Positions 33,387 to 41,574 of a stretch of 64,000 bases of DNA are shown one piece after another (position 1 is the first letter of the stretch; each line of letters opens with the position of its first letter). The notes under the pieces are model-generated. The model was not told the origin of the DNA. It made no database searches and saw only the letters and a program-made list of their open reading frames with translations. Origin of the DNA: Collinsella sp. (GTDB lineage Bacteria; Actinomycetota; Coriobacteriia; Coriobacteriales; Coriobacteriaceae); contig JAGZWV010000003.1 in assembly GCA_018378775.1 (NCBI GenBank), forward strand, positions 31,734-95,733. The letters are read 5' to 3'. Position numbers and translations under genes: made by a program.

Positions 33387-36104
33387 TCAATCCTCGCCAT
33401 CGCCATCGAGCAATGCCTCAAAATCTGCCGCCGGCATGGGACGGTAGTAGAGGAAGCCCTGTGCATAGCGTGCGCCCATCTGACGCAGCAGCTGAGCCTG
33501 CGCCTCCGTCTCGACGCCTTCGATCACAACGGGCAGCTCGAGCGATTGCGCCATCCCGAGCATCGACGAAATGATTTGCGTGCTACGGCCTTGGTCGCCG
33601 TCGACGGGCACAAACGTGCGATCGAGCTTGATGACGTCGACGTTGACGTTTTTGAGCATCGCGAGCGTGGACTGGCCGGTGCCAAAATCGTCCATGTAGG
33701 TCGAGAAGCCGCGGGTGTGCAGGTCGGCCGTCAGTTTATCCACAGCCTCGGGCTCTCCGGTATAGGCAGTCTCGGTAATCTCGATGCGCATGAGCTCGGG
33801 CGATAGATTGTAGCTGGCGGCAAGCGCGCTCATATGCTCGGCGACATCGCAGGCAAGGATATCCACGCGCGACACATTAAGCGAGATCGGAACCACGCGA
33901 AGCCCCTGGTCAAGGCGCTTGCACAGCCACAAGGCAACGCCCTGCCAAATATATTTGTCGAGCGTCACCACAAAACCGCTTTCCTCGAGCGTCGGGATAA
34001 AGGAAACGGGCGGAATGAGGGTGCCGTCATTACCAATCCAGCGCGTGAGCGCCTCGGCACCAACAATCTCGCCGGTTTCCATGTCCACCTGGGGCTGCAG
34101 GTAGTAGGTGATACGATCGTTGGAGAGCGCATATTGGAACTCGGTGAGGGTGTTGTGAAACGCAACCTCGTGGGCGTACTCTTCGGGGCGGAAAATGGCG
34201 ATGCGCTCCTTAAAGTCGTTTTTTGCGCGCCGATTGGTAAACATGGCCTTTGCCTGCGCATCGATGGTGATTTCCTCACTGGAGTCGATGGGGTAAACGC
34301 CCATGGACGGCCAGAAACCTACGCCGTCGTCGTGCCTGGCAACCGCTTCGCGCACGCCGGCATAAATTCGATGAATCGTATCGCGGTCAAAGGGAGCAAG
34401 GATGCAAAAGTCGTCCATGCCCCAGTAGCCCGCAACGCCCATGCCCGCGTTCTCGATATCCTTAAGCACCGTGCCCACATCGGCAAGCACGCGGTCGCCC
34501 TCGGTTTGTCCGTGCCATTCGTTAAACAGGCGCATGTGTCCCATGTCGACGGTGGCAATGCACCATGCGCTGCCTTGTGCCGTCGACAGAAAGGCATTGG
34601 CGCGTCGCATAAACTCACTGGGGCGGTAGAGGCCGGTGAGCGGGTCGATGCGCTCGGCGATTGCGCCTTTGCGCTTGATTTCGGGAATGCAGGGACTGTC
34701 GTTGTGGAACGGTCCGTTTATGGCGCGAATGCGGCGGTCGAGTTCGTCCAAAACGGCCGGTGCCTGGTTAACAAGGCGCTCGTAGTAGACAGGCACGACC
34801 AGGCATGTGGGGGTGATGACGTCGCCGGCAATCTGGATGGGTTTTGAGACAACATGTTCCAAATCCCCAACGAGGTGATCGAAGGCATTGCGGTCAAAAC
34901 TATCGGTAAGTACAACGAACTGCGCGCTGCGCGAGCGGAATACACGGCTTCTGCCGCGGATGAGCGAGAGCATGCGGCCGGCATACTCGGAAAGCATGGC
35001 ATCGACGGCGTCGGCCCCATAGCGTTCATTGAGCTGCGTTGTACCGCGAACACGCACGGCGGCAAGGCCCATCCCGCGGTTATCGCGGCGGCAAGTATCA
35101 ATGGCGCCGATCAACATGCGCTGGGTTCCAAGCCCTGTTGCGGGGTCAATCGTCTCGACCAGAGCGTGATTGACGAGTTCGCCAACGTAGAGCGAGGGCG
35201 TGTCTCCGTTTCCGTCGATGCGATAGCCTCGGACGCGACAAAGCACGTAATCGCCAGCAGCGTTGCGCACTCGATACTGCATGACGCGATAGTGCTTGGA
35301 GCCGTTGTAAATCTGGTTGATATCGTTGATATAGGCCTCGAGGTCATCGGGATGGACGCGCGTTTTCCAGTAATCGTGGCAGTTGTCTATATGCTCCGAA
35401 GGAAGACCGAAATCGCGCAAGGCGCCTTGTGACCAAAGGGTGCGATGCTTGTCCAAGTTCTCGATAAAGAAATATCGTCCCTCGTCAAGCATCGAGAAGG
35501 CGTCGAAGACACGGTCGCTGACTTCAAAATCGTCTGCATGAACTTGTTTGATATTGCGACGATCCAGGTGTACGGCATGGCGCAGCTTGTAGTCGTACAT
35601 GCGGTGGTCGGCATCGAGCGTCATACGATCGGACGTTTCGCCCAGTTTTGGGTCGGCATGCGATACGCCATAGCTAAACGAGTGAGGCATCTCGGCGTCG
35701 TTGTTTTTGAGCAGCACCGAGCGGCAATGCTCAAGGCGCTCGGCAAGGTCGTCTTCGGTCGCGACGGTGGACAAGATTGCGAACTCGTCGCCACCCAGGC
35801 GAAACACCGCCTCGTCAACTTTGATATAGAGCTTAAGGTACAGGCTCACCTGCATAATGTAGCGGTTACCCTCGTCGTGACCGAAGGCGTCGTTGCAGTG
35901 CTTGAGGTTATCGATATCGATAAACGCCATGGTGACCGGCGTGCCCTGCTCCCAGAGCTCTTCCAACGAGCGGGTAAAGCCGCCGCGGTTGCCAAGGCCG
36001 GTAAGTTGGTCGGTAAAGGCTGTTCTTACCAGGTCTTCCGGGCGCTCGAACAGGTCTTGAACGATCTTTTCGAGCGTCTTTGTATAGGTGTTGGCTGTGT
36101 CCAT
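33387..36104 (-). CDS. GGDEF-PAS-GGDEF-GGDEF-EAL c-di-GMP protein
   Basis: A protein of 905 residues, cytosolic. In order: a GGDEF domain with intact FRLGGDEF (about 30-165), a PAS-like module, a degenerate GGDEF-like domain (FRSRSAQFVVL), a third GGDEF-like domain with MDDFCIL, and an EAL domain (about 640-890). The EAL part keeps the catalytic set (GAEALTRW, SLNVSR, RIEITETA, DDFGTGQS, KLDRTF, EGVETEAQ), so it should degrade c-di-GMP. Both synthesis and hydrolysis are possible in one protein. It is 127 bp upstream of its paralogue. Confidence 0.92.
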   Translation of the reverse strand: MDTANTYTKTLEKIVQDLFERPEDLVRTAFTDQLTGLGNRGGFTRSLEELWEQGTPVTMAFIDIDNLKHCNDAFGHDEGNRYIMQVSLYLKLYIKVDEAVFRLGGDEFAILSTVATEDDLAERLEHCRSVLLKNNDAEMPHSFSYGVSHADPKLGETSDRMTLDADHRMYDYKLRHAVHLDRRNIKQVHADDFEVSDRVFDAFSMLDEGRYFFIENLDKHRTLWSQGALRDFGLPSEHIDNCHDYWKTRVHPDDLEAYINDINQIYNGSKHYRVMQYRVRNAAGDYVLCRVRGYRIDGNGDTPSLYVGELVNHALVETIDPATGLGTQRMLIGAIDTCRRDNRGMGLAAVRVRGTTQLNERYGADAVDAMLSEYAGRMLSLIRGRSRVFRSRSAQFVVLTDSFDRNAFDHLVGDLEHVVSKPIQIAGDVITPTCLVVPVYYERLVNQAPAVLDELDRRIRAINGPFHNDSPCIPEIKRKGAIAERIDPLTGLYRPSEFMRRANAFLSTAQGSAWCIATVDMGHMRLFNEWHGQTEGDRVLADVGTVLKDIENAGMGVAGYWGMDDFCILAPFDRDTIHRIYAGVREAVARHDDGVGFWPSMGVYPIDSSEEITIDAQAKAMFTNRRAKNDFKERIAIFRPEEYAHEVAFHNTLTEFQYALSNDRITYYLQPQVDMETGEIVGAEALTRWIGNDGTLIPPVSFIPTLEESGFVVTLDKYIWQGVALWLCKRLDQGLRVVPISLNVSRVDILACDVAEHMSALAASYNLSPELMRIEITETAYTGEPEAVDKLTADLHTRGFSTYMDDFGTGQSTLAMLKNVNVDVIKLDRTFVPVDGDQGRSTQIISSMLGMAQSLELPVVIEGVETEAQAQLLRQMGARYAQGFLYYRPMPAADFEALLDGDGED

Positions 36105-36253
36105 ATGTGAGTGGCTTTCTGGGGTCGAGATGGCTTGCGTCGGATGTTTTTCTTGTCAATGTGACCTTCTGCGGTCTATGGACGCGTGAACTTTCGTCCC
36201 CGCCTTGTTTCATCGATGGGCTAGATTGTTGTCTACTGTTTGGTTCTGTTGCC

Positions 36254-36273
36254 TAATGATACGAACATCATTA
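36254..36273. promoter_or_regulatory. Palindrome TAATGAT-N6-ATCATTA in a divergent intergenic region
   Basis: A 20-bp inverted repeat in the 315-bp gap between the EAL gene (-) and the patatin gene (+), with another TTAATGATAA at 36305. It is operator-like; no regulator is adjacent. The rest of the gap is AT-richer than its surroundings and holds no gene. Confidence 0.45.
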
Positions 36274-36369
36274 TAGGGGCGTTTTTGTTTAAACAGCTCA
36301 GTCGTTAATGATAATCGCCGAGTGGTAGTGTTTAGTTTGCATCGGCAAATGTGACCGAGACGGTATATG

Positions 36370-36398
36370 TTGACGGGTATACTTGTTCCGTTTAAATT
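36370..36398 (+). promoter_or_regulatory. Promoter for the patatin gene
   Basis: TTGACG (36370-36375), 17 bp, TAAATT (36393-36398), with the ATG at 36420. This is the clearest standard -35/-10 pair in the window, although the resulting leader is only about 15 nt. Confidence 0.55.
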
Positions 36399-36419
36399 TG
36401 CGGGGACGGAGATGGTCGC

Positions 36420-37289
36420 ATGGCACAGTCAAATATGACGCGCACGGTGGGGCTGGCGCTCGAGGGAGGCGGCTACCGCGGTATGTATACGGCGGGCGTG
36501 CTCGACGTTTGGATGGAGCACGGTTTGACCTGCGACCATATGGTGGGCGTCTCGGCGGGCGCGGCGTTTGGCTACAACTTTAAATCGCGCCAGATCGGCC
36601 GCGCCATTCGCTATAACAAGGCCTATTGCGCCGACAAGCGCTATGCGAGCGTGACCAGCTGGCTGCGAACCGGCGATATGTACAATGCCGACTTTGCTTA
36701 TCACGAGGTGCCTATCGAGCGCGATCCTATCGACTTGGAGGCGTATCGCACCTGTCCCATGCGATTTACGTGCGTGTGTACCGATATCGAGACGGGCAAG
36801 GCCGTCTATCACGATCTGCCGTATGGCGACGAGCGCGATATCGAGTGGATTCGGGCGTCGTCGGCAATTCCCGTGGCGACGCGTCCCGTTGCTATTGACG
36901 GGCATAAGTATCTGGATGGTGGCGTGGCTGATTCTATTCCCAGCGCGTGGCTGTTTGCGCAGGGGTATGACCGCAATATCGTGGTACTCACGCAGCCGGC
37001 GGGCTTTGTGAAGCAGCCCAACAGCGTGATGCCCATGCTGCGGCGCTTGTTCCGTCACTATCCGGAGTTTGTCGCAGCGCTTGAGCACCGGCATGAGGTC
37101 TACAATGCCACGCTCGATGACCTGGCACGTCGCGAGGCTGCCGGCGAGATCTTTGTGGTGCGTCCGAGCGAATCGGTGAAGGTGCCGTCGCTGTGTCGCG
37201 AGCCCGATGAACTTGAGCGCATCTACCAGATTGGTCGCCGCGATGCGGAGGCGACCTTGCCGGAACTGGAGGCATATCTGGCAGGGTAG
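36420..37289 (+). CDS. Patatin-like phospholipase
   Basis: A protein of 289 residues. The oxyanion-hole motif EGGGYRGMYTAGVLD (about 15-29), nucleophile elbow GVSAG (about 43-47) and the catalytic Asp in DGGVADSIP (about 166-174) are all intact, so it should be an active Ser-Asp lipid acyl hydrolase. It belongs to the bacterial YjjU-like group by length. No signal peptide is present, so it acts in the cytosol or at the inner membrane face. It is monocistronic with its own terminator. Confidence 0.93.
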   Translation: MAQSNMTRTVGLALEGGGYRGMYTAGVLDVWMEHGLTCDHMVGVSAGAAFGYNFKSRQIGRAIRYNKAYCADKRYASVTSWLRTGDMYNADFAYHEVPIERDPIDLEAYRTCPMRFTCVCTDIETGKAVYHDLPYGDERDIEWIRASSAIPVATRPVAIDGHKYLDGGVADSIPSAWLFAQGYDRNIVVLTQPAGFVKQPNSVMPMLRRLFRHYPEFVAALEHRHEVYNATLDDLARREAAGEIFVVRPSESVKVPSLCREPDELERIYQIGRRDAEATLPELEAYLAG

Positions 37290-37311
37290 AGGCTGCTGCC
37301 GCCATCTCGGC

Positions 37312-37360
37312 GGAAAGCGCATCCCGGAATGGAGGCTCAAACTGGGATGCGCTTTCCATT
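37312..37360. terminator. Hairpin between convergent patatin and thiE genes
   Basis: GGAAAGCGCATCCC (37312-37325) pairs perfectly with 37344-37357. There is little T tract on either side. Confidence 0.7.
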
Positions 37361-37401
37361 GCTGAAGATATGAGGCTGCGAATCAGCTGCTCGGCCTAGA
37401 C

Positions 37402-38097
37402 TTACGCCTGCTGCCAGGTGTCGACGAGCTCCTTGGCCGCGGCGTAGGGGTCATCGGCGCTGCAGACGGCGCTCACCACGAAAAAGCCGTCGACGCCGGT
37501 GGCCTTGAGCTGTGGCAGGTCGGCCGTCTTGACGCCGCCGCCCACCACGATGGGCACGGGGCTTGCCGCGTGGAGGGCGGCCAGGTCCTCAAAGCTCTTG
37601 GTGATGATAGAGCCGTCGGCCGCGCGTCCGCAGTCGCGCTTGGTCTCGGTCTCGTGGAGTGGGCCGATGCCCAGGTAGTCGACTAGGCTCATGTCGGCGG
37701 TCTTGACGTACTCGAGCATCTCCTCGCAACGGGCGGAAAGGCCCACGATGGCGTTGGGCCCCAGCAGCTTGCGACAGACCTCGACGGGAATGTCGCTCTG
37801 ACCCACGTGCACGCCGTCGACAGCAATGCCCTGCTCGCGCGCGGCGAGTACGCAGTCCAGGCGGTCGTCAATCAGCAAAGCGACCTGACCGGTCTTGCCG
37901 GCCTGTGCGATTGCCTGCGCGGCGTCGCCGGTCAGCGCAATGATCTCGCGGGCGCTTGCCACCTTGGAGCGCACCTGGATGCAGGTAAAGCCGGCGTCGA
38001 GTGCCTGGGCCACCACATCGCCCACGGGGCGCCCGAGCGTGTTTTCGGGGCCGAGCACCAGATAGGCCGAGATATCAAGGTTGTCGCGGATACTCAT
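37402..38097 (-). CDS. thiE: Thiamine phosphate synthase
   Basis: A protein of 231 residues that couples hydroxymethylpyrimidine pyrophosphate with thiazole phosphate to form thiamine phosphate. TIM-barrel motifs are present: CIQVRSK, LLIDDRLD, GVHVGQSD, VGLSA, YLGIGP and VVGGGVK. It overlaps the preceding gene by 4 bp and is the last gene of the riboswitch-controlled operon. With thiM but no thiC, thiG or thiD in the window, the operon looks designed for thiazole salvage. Confidence 0.95.
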   Translation of the reverse strand: MSIRDNLDISAYLVLGPENTLGRPVGDVVAQALDAGFTCIQVRSKVASAREIIALTGDAAQAIAQAGKTGQVALLIDDRLDCVLAAREQGIAVDGVHVGQSDIPVEVCRKLLGPNAIVGLSARCEEMLEYVKTADMSLVDYLGIGPLHETETKRDCGRAADGSIITKSFEDLAALHAASPVPIVVGGGVKTADLPQLKATGVDGFFVVSAVCSADDPYAAAKELVDTWQQA

Positions 38098-38435
38098 CGT
38101 GTTTCCTCCTGCTTTTTGATCTGAGCTTCCATGCGCTCGAGCTTGCCGGTCATGGTGTCGGTAAATCCGGGTCGAATATCGGCTTTGAGCACGACTTCGG
38201 TGCGGATGCCCTTGCTCGCCAACACAAAGGTTGCGTCGCGCACGACCTGCATGACCTCGTCCCAGTCGCCCTCGATCTCGGTGAACATCGAGGTGGTGCG
38301 GTTGGGAAGGCCGCTCTCGCGAATGACGCGCACGACCTCGGCGACCTCGGCGGACAGCTCATCGCCGGTGCCGCACGGGGCGATGGCCACGGCGACGAGC
38401 GTATTCATGCCGGCATTGGTTGCGGGCTCGGACAT
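38094..38435 (-). CDS. Thiamine-binding protein of the MTH1187/YkoF-like family
   Basis: A protein of 113 residues, start ATG 38435 after AGGAGG. The core MNTLVAVAIAPCGTGDELSAEVAEVV ... TTSMFTEIEGDWDEVMQVV is typical of the TIGR00106 family, small ferredoxin-like proteins that bind thiamine or its pyrimidine moiety. It sits between thiM (3-bp gap) and thiE (4-bp overlap), which supports a role in thiamine salvage. Confidence 0.85.
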   Translation of the reverse strand: MSEPATNAGMNTLVAVAIAPCGTGDELSAEVAEVVRVIRESGLPNRTTSMFTEIEGDWDEVMQVVRDATFVLASKGIRTEVVLKADIRPGFTDTMTGKLERMEAQIKKQEETR

Positions 38436-38438
38436 GGC

Positions 38439-39278
38439 CTATGCCTCCTCGAGGTCGAGCTGGTTGTTGGCGATGTCCTGGGCGGTTGCGCGGTAGAGCT
38501 CGTCGATAAAGGCGACCTTAAAGCTTGCCGGGGCGTCGGCGACAGCGGCGGCACGCGAGCCGGCAACGTTGTAGACGGCGGTGCCGCAGACGGCGGCCGT
38601 AAACGGGTCGGCAGCGCAGGCGTACACAGCCAGCACGCCGCCTTGCGAGCAGCCGCAACCGGTGATCTTGGACATGAGCGGGCTGCCGCCGTGGGACTTG
38701 GCCACGGTCATGCCGTCGGTGATCAGGTCGACTTCGCCCGAGACCACAACGGCGCCGCCGGTGTAGCGGGCGAGCGCCACGGCGGCATCGCGGGCGGCGT
38801 CTACCGTGTCGGTGGTATCGACACCGCGCACGCGGCTCAGATCGGCCGCCTCGCCCTCAAGACCCCACAGGCCGGCGAGCGCGATGATCTCGGAGGCGTT
38901 GCCGCGCACGATGGCGGGCTTGTACTGCTTAAGCTCGTTTACCAACTGGGTGCGCAGACTGCCGATGCCCAGGCCCACCGGATCGAGCACCCAGGACTTG
39001 CCGGCGTCGTGTGCCGCCTTGGCCGCGCGGGGAATCGTCTGCTCGTAGATGGGGAAGAGCGTGCCCATATTGAGATAGATGGCGCCGCCGCCGGCAACGA
39101 GCGCCTCGCCCTCGTCGGGCAGATAGACCATGGCGGCCGATCCGCCCACGGCGAGCTGCGCGTTGGCGACAAAGTCGATCGTCACCGTGTTGGTGATGGA
39201 GCCGGCCATCGGATTGGTGGTGCGAATCTCCTCCACGGCCTTGACCATATGTTGCTTAAGCTGTTCCGAATCAATCAC
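38439..39278 (-). CDS. thiM: Hydroxyethylthiazole kinase
   Basis: A GTG start at 39278 is chosen because AAGGAGG lies eight bases upstream and the upstream extension runs into the riboswitch; 279 residues. It phosphorylates 4-methyl-5-hydroxyethylthiazole for thiamine salvage. NTVTIDFVANAQLAVGGSAAM near the N-terminus and KITGCGCSQGGVLA (about 200) are ThiM signatures; the latter holds the conserved Cys. It is first in the thi operon. Confidence 0.95.
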   Translation of the reverse strand: MIDSEQLKQHMVKAVEEIRTTNPMAGSITNTVTIDFVANAQLAVGGSAAMVYLPDEGEALVAGGGAIYLNMGTLFPIYEQTIPRAAKAAHDAGKSWVLDPVGLGIGSLRTQLVNELKQYKPAIVRGNASEIIALAGLWGLEGEAADLSRVRGVDTTDTVDAARDAAVALARYTGGAVVVSGEVDLITDGMTVAKSHGGSPLMSKITGCGCSQGGVLAVYACAADPFTAAVCGTAVYNVAGSRAAAVADAPASFKVAFIDELYRATAQDIANNQLDLEEA

Positions 39279-39298
39279 TGCACATGCCTCCTTGGCAT

Positions 39299-39331
39299 AG
39301 AAAAGGGGCGCTGTGCATAGACAGCGCCCCT
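39299..39331 (-). terminator. Expression-platform terminator of the TPP riboswitch
   Basis: AGGGGCGCTGT (39304-39314) pairs with ACAGCGCCCCT (39321-39331); on the minus strand it ends in TTTTC. It lies between the aptamer and the thiM ribosome site, so TPP probably causes premature termination. Confidence 0.85.
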
Positions 39332-39340
39332 GTAAAGGCG

Positions 39341-39437
39341 GCATGCTCCCTACGCCAGCATTAACTGACAGGTTCAAAGGATTGGGCCCCATGCCCTCTC
39401 AGCCTTGTGGTTTGCACCGCCGGCACTCCCGCATCGA
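39341..39437 (-). promoter_or_regulatory. TPP riboswitch (THI box)
   Basis: On the minus strand the conserved aptamer blocks are readable in order: GGGAGTGCCGG, GGCTGAGAGGG, CCTTTGAACCTGTCAG and TTAATGCTGGCGTAGGGA. It is upstream of thiM, thiamine-binding protein and thiE, as expected. Confidence 0.96.
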
Positions 39438-39461
39438 ATCTGTTGTTCCCTATACTAGCGC

Positions 39462-39563
39462 ACCTGCCAAAAAGGGACAGGTTTATTTTGGCAGGTAACA
39501 ACTGGGACTTTGCGTTTTCCCAGATGAAACCTGCCGAAATAAACCTGTCCCTTTTTGGCAGGT
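39462..39563. repeat. Paired GGGACAG-type palindromes (BIME-like)
   Basis: Two inverted copies of the hairpin CCTGCCAAAA ... TTTTGGCAGG flank a central hairpin CTGGGA ... TCCCAG, so the whole 102 bp is an imperfect palindrome. It lies between the riboswitch and the HAD gene; a TACAAT box starts four bases after it. Confidence 0.88.
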
Positions 39564-39566
39564 CGG

Positions 39567-39572
39567 TACAAT
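39567..39572 (+). promoter_or_regulatory. Candidate -10 box TACAAT for the HAD gene
   Basis: CGGTACAATAG lies four bases after the palindromic doublet and 32 bp before the start codon. No good -35 is visible; it would fall within the doublet. Confidence 0.4.
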
Positions 39573-39603
39573 AGATGGGATTAAGAATGACCGAGGGGAC
39601 TCT

Positions 39604-40512
39604 ATGATCAAACTTGTGCTGACCGATATGGACGATACGCTGATTCCAGCCGGGCATGACGGCGCCAGCGACTACGCCATTGAGGGTATTCATGCCATGC
39701 AGGCGGCGGGTTTGCACTTTGGGCCGGTTTCGGGTCGTCAGCCGTCCGCGATGGGCTGGATGTTCAAAAACCGTTCCGGGTGTTATTCGACCGGTGCGTT
39801 CTGTAACGGCCAGGTGATGTTTGTTGACGGCGAAGTAGTCGCCTCGCGCGCAATCGACAACGATGCTCTGATGCGTTTGGCCGACTATCTGGAGCAAGAG
39901 ACCGACGATACATTTCTAAAAGTCTACAGCCTGGGCGATGACTTTTGGGGCAACGATGCCCATTGTGTGACGAGTGACCCCGAGCGCGTTCGTCGCGCCA
40001 TGGAGTCGGGCGGCAACGCGTGGCTCAAAGGCGAAGAGGCCCCATGTCGTCCCGTCGTCGATGACGCGTCGGTGTTTAAGGCGAATATCTGGAGTGCCCG
40101 TTCGCGTGAGGAGCTCGCGGAGCTACGTGAGCGCGTTGCCGCTGAGGTGCCGGAACTCTCGCTTGTGTTTCCCAACAACCGAGTGCGCCTGTTCGACATC
40201 CTTCCGGCTGGTTGGGACAAGGGCTGCGCTGCGCTGGAGCTGGCGCGCGCTTTGGGCCTGACGCCCGACGAGGTGGCCGTATTCGGCGATTCTGATAACG
40301 ATTTGCCCATGATCGATGCCGTTCCTAACTCCGTTGCAGTCGCCAATGCCAACGAGGCCGTCACGGCTGCCGCACGCTGGCATATTGGCGCTGCGGCAGA
40401 TGATGCGGTTGCCGGGGCTCTGCATCAGATTGCCGCCTGCGCCGCGACGGGGGAGATGCCGTCGTTTATGCGTCAAATGGACGCGGCAGGTTTTGGCGTC
40501 ACGAACGTCTAG
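39604..40512 (+). CDS. HAD-superfamily (Cof-type, IIB cap) phosphatase
   Basis: A protein of 302 residues. Motif I is LTDMDDTLI (nucleophile Asp8 and acid Asp10), motif II is in GPVSGRQPSA, and motifs III/IV appear as GWDKGCAALELA and VAVFGDSDNDLPMID. Cof-type enzymes hydrolyse sugar phosphates or pyridoxal phosphate; the substrate here is unknown. The gene is followed after 10 bp by a LysR regulator, with which it is probably co-transcribed. Confidence 0.9.
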   Translation: MIKLVLTDMDDTLIPAGHDGASDYAIEGIHAMQAAGLHFGPVSGRQPSAMGWMFKNRSGCYSTGAFCNGQVMFVDGEVVASRAIDNDALMRLADYLEQETDDTFLKVYSLGDDFWGNDAHCVTSDPERVRRAMESGGNAWLKGEEAPCRPVVDDASVFKANIWSARSREELAELRERVAAEVPELSLVFPNNRVRLFDILPAGWDKGCAALELARALGLTPDEVAVFGDSDNDLPMIDAVPNSVAVANANEAVTAAARWHIGAAADDAVAGALHQIAACAATGEMPSFMRQMDAAGFGVTNV

Positions 40513-40522
40513 GGAGAAGGCT

Positions 40523-41419
40523 ATGAAGCTTCAGCAGCTCAGATATGTTGTTAAGGTTGCCGAATGCGGTAGCATCACCGAGGCCTCGCGCCGGCTCTTT
40601 GTGTCGCAGCCCTCGATTACCGCGTCGATTCGCGATCTCGAAAACGAGATGGGTGTGCATATCTTTGAGCGCACCAACAAGGGCGTCATTGTGTCCGAGG
40701 AAGGCGAGACCTTCTTGGGCTACGCGCGCCAGGTGCTCGACCAGGCCGACCTGCTCGAGGGCAAGTACAAAGGCACGTCCGAGCAGGTGCCGCACTTTAG
40801 TGTGAGCTGCCAGCATTATTCCTTTGCCGTTAATGCGTTTGTCGATGTGATCCGCGAGTTCGATGCCGCGCGCTACGACTTTACCCTGCGCGAGGAGCAG
40901 ACCCACGAAATTATCGAGGATGTCGCGCATATGAAAAGCGAACTCGGCATCCTGTATCTGTCGGAGCACAATCGCGAGGTCATCGAGCGCATGCTTGCCG
41001 CCAACGAGCTCGTGTTCGAAGGGCTCTTCTGCGCCACGCCGCATGTCTTCGTCTGCGCCGACCATCCGCTGGCGGGCCGCTCCAGCGTGACGCTCGAGGA
41101 TCTGGAAGACTACCCGTTCCTGTCCTACGAGCAGGGCAGCTACAACTCGTTTTACTATTCCGAGGAGCTGACCTCGACGTTCGAGCGTCGCAAAAATATC
41201 CGCGTGCGCGATCGTGCGACGTTGTTCAATTTGGCCATGGGCCTCAACGGCTACACGGTATGCTCGGGCGTGATCAGCCACGAGCTCAACGGCCCCGGCA
41301 TTATCTCGATTCCGCTCGACGTGGACGAGTACATGGAGATTGGCATCATCACGCGCAAGAACACGACGCTCACGCGCTACGGTCGGGCCTATATCGACGC
41401 GATTCGTCAGCATATCTAG
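40523..41419 (+). CDS. LysR-family regulator (CysB/CysL-like)
   Basis: ATG 40523 follows AGGGAGAAGG; 298 residues. The HTH reads GSITEASRRLFVSQPSITASIRDLENEMG (about 16-44). The effector domain is typical. It lies 155 bp before a methionine-synthase-like gene on the same strand; the intergenic region contains a palindrome of LysR type (41466-41488), so regulation of sulfur amino acid synthesis is the best guess. Confidence 0.92.
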   Translation: MKLQQLRYVVKVAECGSITEASRRLFVSQPSITASIRDLENEMGVHIFERTNKGVIVSEEGETFLGYARQVLDQADLLEGKYKGTSEQVPHFSVSCQHYSFAVNAFVDVIREFDAARYDFTLREEQTHEIIEDVAHMKSELGILYLSEHNREVIERMLAANELVFEGLFCATPHVFVCADHPLAGRSSVTLEDLEDYPFLSYEQGSYNSFYYSEELTSTFERRKNIRVRDRATLFNLAMGLNGYTVCSGVISHELNGPGIISIPLDVDEYMEIGIITRKNTTLTRYGRAYIDAIRQHI

Positions 41420-41465
41420 GCTGCTGTGCTCCGCACGGTTCAAGTCTCTTTATGACAGTCCAGAC

Positions 41466-41533
41466 TGATATAGGAAGCATCTATATCAAACTGTTATAAA
41501 CGTATATTTTACGATGACCATATGAGCGCTCAT
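41466..41533. promoter_or_regulatory. LysR-type operator and second palindrome upstream of the metE-like gene
   Basis: TGATATAG (41466-41473) and CTATATCA (41481-41488) form a perfect inverted repeat containing T-N11-A, the LysR consensus. A second perfect 12-bp palindrome ATGAGCGCTCAT lies at 41522-41533. Confidence 0.65.
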
Positions 41534-41574
41534 ACTCTGTCCCAGTAAAGCAACCGATGCAAAGGGAGATATCT

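Noticed and set aside
36105..36419. c-di-GMP (GEMM) riboswitch between the EAL and patatin genes
   Set aside because: The conserved aptamer core was not seen on either strand.
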